NCBI GenBank assembly: GCA_036508555.1
Contig: DATCHD010000049.1
Coordinates: forward strand, 1-44,202
DNA length: 44,202 nucleotides
Direction: 5' to 3'
Origin: CAINVV01 sp036508555
GTDB taxonomy: Bacteria; Bacteroidota; Bacteroidia; Bacteroidales; Prolixibacteraceae
Shown in pieces: positions 42,723 through 44,202 of the stretch; positions within the stretch are counted from its first letter, which is position 1, and every line of letters begins with the position of its first letter. The translations under genes were made by a program, and so were the position numbers. The notes beneath the pieces were generated by a model. The model was not told the DNA's origin. It saw nothing but the letters and a program-made list of their open reading frames with translations, and searched no databases.

Positions 42723-42854
42723 ATGGAAAAATCGACAGTCATTTTTTCTCTTTTGCTGGTGGCCGCCTTCCTTTTTGCACAATGCACAAGCAGCAAGTGT
42801 ACTTATAAGCCAAAAGCGGCAAAAATAAGCAACTATTGGATTAAAAAACGTTGA
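42723..42854 (+). CDS. Small lipoprotein (43 residues), first of a tandem pair
   Basis: From the ATG at 42723 the product is 43 residues: a charged start (MEKS), a hydrophobic segment and LFAQC with the putative lipid-carrying Cys at position 21, then a 23-residue basic tail beginning CTSSKCTYKPKAAK and ending WIKKR. Length, Cys position, YKP, AK and terminal W-x-KKR are shared with the next gene at 42863. I recognise no family. An open frame extends upstream into the tRNA, but that part is tRNA sequence. With no promoter visible in the 24 bases after tRNA-Thr, it is probably transcribed with the tRNAs. Confidence 0.72.
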   Translation: MEKSTVIFSLLLVAAFLFAQCTSSKCTYKPKAAKISNYWIKKR

Positions 42855-42862
42855 TTACGGAG

Positions 42863-42994
42863 ATGAAAAAGTCTTTGATTATTTGTACCCTTCTCCTGGC
42901 AGCTTCCGTGCTTTTTGTGCAATGCAAGAGCTGCGGCTGTAATTACAAACCAGCCCCGGCCAAACAAAACAAGGTCTGGATGAAGAAGCGCTGA
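42863..42994 (+). CDS. Small lipoprotein (43 residues), second of a tandem pair
   Basis: ATG at 42863, TGA at 42992-42994, 43 residues. It starts MKKSLIICTLLLAA, has LFVQC with Cys21, then a mature part CKSCGCNYKPAPAK ending VWMKKR. It aligns without gaps to the preceding 43-residue protein (LLL-AA, LF-QC, YKP, AK, W-KKR), so the two are tandem duplicates that have diverged. The mature peptide has three cysteines in CKSCGC. It lies eight bases after the first gene's stop. Function unknown; Gln before the lipobox Cys is unusual for classical lipoproteins. Confidence 0.75.
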   Translation: MKKSLIICTLLLAASVLFVQCKSCGCNYKPAPAKQNKVWMKKR

Positions 42995-43009
42995 TTTCTT
43001 CCCTTTACG

Positions 43010-43021
43010 TTAACAATTTGT
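43010..43021 (+). promoter_or_regulatory. 12-base motif TTAACAATTTGT upstream of gap
   Basis: Exact match to the motif at 22112-22123 upstream of enolase. It lies 53 bases before the -7 element of gap. Confidence 0.35.
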
Positions 43022-43074
43022 AAAAAGAGCGTTATATGTACTCCGTTATGATTCAGATAATGGATTTATATAAT

Positions 43075-43082
43075 TAACTTTG
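43075..43082 (+). promoter_or_regulatory. Promoter -7 element of gap
   Basis: TAACTTTG matches TAnnTTTG and lies 56 bases before the ATG. No convincing TTTG at the expected -33 distance. Confidence 0.55.
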
Positions 43083-43138
43083 CAGTGCATTTTATGAACT
43101 GTGTTTTACACTCTTATAATTCTCTAAACGAATAGATT

Positions 43139-44152
43139 ATGTCAAAGATTAAAGTTGGTATTAACGGTTTCGGTCGAATTGGCCGTTTGGTCTTCCGTGC
43201 AGCCGTTGAAAAAAATGATGTGGAAATTGTTGGAATCAACGACCTCATCGACGTTGACTACATGGCTTACATGCTGAAATACGACTCCACACACGGTCGT
43301 TTTAAAGGTACAGTTTCAGTTGAAAATGGTTTTTTGGTAGTAAACGGCAAAAAAATCCGTGTAACTTCTGAAAGAAATCCGGCAGATTTGAAATGGAACG
43401 AGATTGGTGCAGAGTATGTTGTTGAATCAACAGGTCTTTTCCTGGACAAAGAGAAATGTCAGGCCCACCTCAGCGCAGGTGCAAAGAAAGTAATCATGTC
43501 AGCTCCTTCCAAGGATGATACCCCAATGTTTGTAATGGGAGTGAATCATGGTAAGTATACAACAGACATGAATTTTGTCTCCAATGCTTCCTGCACCACC
43601 AACTGTCTTGCTCCGATCGTTAAAGTATTGAACGATAATTTTGGAATCATCGAAGGCTTGATGACCACTGTTCACGCAACAACAGCTACCCAGAAAACTG
43701 TTGACAGTCCGTCAACGAAGGACTGGAGAGGTGGCCGCGGTGCAGCTCAGAACATCATCCCATCATCAACAGGTGCCGCCAAAGCGGTTGGCAAGGTAAT
43801 TCCCGAAATGAATGGTAAATTAACAGGTATGGCTTTCCGCGTACCAACTCCCGACGTATCGGTTGTGGACCTTACCTGTCGTTTGGAAAAACCCGCTCCT
43901 TACAAAGCCATCTGCGCTGCCATGAAAGCTGCCTCTGAAGGCGAACTGAAAGGCATCCTTGGTTACACCGAAGATGACGTAGTTTCTACAGATTTCGTAA
44001 CAGACCCACGTACTTCCATTTTTGATGCAGGTGCCGGTATCGGACTGAACGACCATTTCGTAAAGGTGGTTTCCTGGTATGACAATGAGTGGGGTTACTC
44101 CAACAAGGTTGTCGACCTGATCTCACACATGTATTCAGTTGATCACAAATAA
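43139..44152 (+). CDS. gap: Glyceraldehyde-3-phosphate dehydrogenase, type I
   Basis: A 337-residue glycolytic enzyme oxidising glyceraldehyde-3-phosphate with NAD and phosphate. The Rossmann start is VGINGFGRIGRLVFRAA, the catalytic Cys lies in SNASCTTNCLAP (Cys152), and the His in the TTVHATTATQKTVDSPS region completes the site. The C-terminal WYDNEWGYSNKVVDL is present. Codon use is strongly biased, like enolase. Its own -7 element and strong terminator suggest a monocistronic gene, though read-through from the tRNA/lipoprotein transcript is possible. Confidence 0.98.
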   Translation: MSKIKVGINGFGRIGRLVFRAAVEKNDVEIVGINDLIDVDYMAYMLKYDSTHGRFKGTVSVENGFLVVNGKKIRVTSERNPADLKWNEIGAEYVVESTGLFLDKEKCQAHLSAGAKKVIMSAPSKDDTPMFVMGVNHGKYTTDMNFVSNASCTTNCLAPIVKVLNDNFGIIEGLMTTVHATTATQKTVDSPSTKDWRGGRGAAQNIIPSSTGAAKAVGKVIPEMNGKLTGMAFRVPTPDVSVVDLTCRLEKPAPYKAICAAMKAASEGELKGILGYTEDDVVSTDFVTDPRTSIFDAGAGIGLNDHFVKVVSWYDNEWGYSNKVVDLISHMYSVDHK

Positions 44153-44176
44153 TTGATCTTCCTTATAAAAAATTGG

Positions 44177-44201
44177 GCTCCCTTTTTGGGAGCTTTTTTT
44201 T
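44177..44201 (+). terminator. Intrinsic terminator after gap
   Basis: GCTCCC (44177-44182) and GGGAGC (44188-44193) with a 5-base T loop, followed by eight T. It lies 25 bases after the stop codon. Confidence 0.93.
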
Positions 44202-44202
44202 G

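Overview
The window reads as a chromosome segment from a Bacteroidota (Bacteroidetes) bacterium, probably a free-living or environmental member of the Bacteroidales/Marinilabiliales side. The evidence is repeated promoters of the form TTTG-N19-TAnnTTTG, weak or absent Shine-Dalgarno sequences, and typical phylum families (DUF4199, DUF4369-thioredoxin, CarboxypepD_reg-like, FadL/OMPP1, patatin-barrel fusion). The leuB-cimA-like-leuD-leuC-leuA gene order also matches the order I know from Bacteroides. No phage, plasmid, insertion-sequence or CRISPR genes are seen. Most genes are housekeeping, and the interest lies in RNA regulation, repeats and very small genes.

Layout. 1-4493 (+): the 3' part of a hydroxypyruvate-isomerase-like TIM barrel, a DUF4369/thioredoxin lipoprotein, a DUF2721 membrane protein overlapping an MFS transporter, and an SGNH hydrolase. 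4568-16738 (-): one nine-gene branched-chain amino acid operon in the order ilvD-ilvB-ilvN-ilvC-leuA-leuC-leuD-cimA-like-leuB. It is preceded by a promoter, a 20-codon leader peptide with eleven consecutive Ile/Leu/Val codons, and an intrinsic terminator with an alternative antiterminator, which together form a textbook attenuator. 16860-20705 (-): a PBP4-type carboxypeptidase and a patatin/Omp85 fusion. 20803-23512 (+): a CarboxypepD_reg-like protein and enolase. 23738-25005 (-): a queuosine-precursor transporter and QueF behind a candidate preQ1-I riboswitch. 25110-31505 (+): a class II aldolase, a DUF1080-PHP fusion, an aminopeptidase P and an M13 peptidase. 31511-36679: an FAD/Fe-S oxidoreductase (-), an S9-like hydrolase (+) and an AI-2E family permease (-). 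36985-42021: a FadL-type porin (+), a CPA2 antiporter (-), and a GT2 plus DUF4199 pair (-). 42181-44201 (+): SRP RNA, four tRNAs (Thr-Tyr-Gly-Thr), two twin 43-residue lipoproteins and gap.

How the genes fit together. The ilv/leu operon holds every enzyme from pyruvate and 2-oxobutyrate to the branched-chain 2-oxo acids except the transaminase. Its second LeuA-family enzyme suggests a citramalate route to 2-oxobutyrate, and no threonine deaminase is present here. The transporter and QueF form a queuosine module. Enolase and gap share a 12-base upstream motif as well as the phylum promoter.

Intergenic DNA is crowded with palindromic repeats of several families: a TTGCAA-centred family, a CCCTCGTT...AACGAGGG family, a CCTTCGAC...GTCGAAGG family and a TGCTAATR family. 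They fill most of the larger gaps, including several inside the ilv/leu operon. In the TTGCAA family the flanks change from copy to copy but remain self-complementary.
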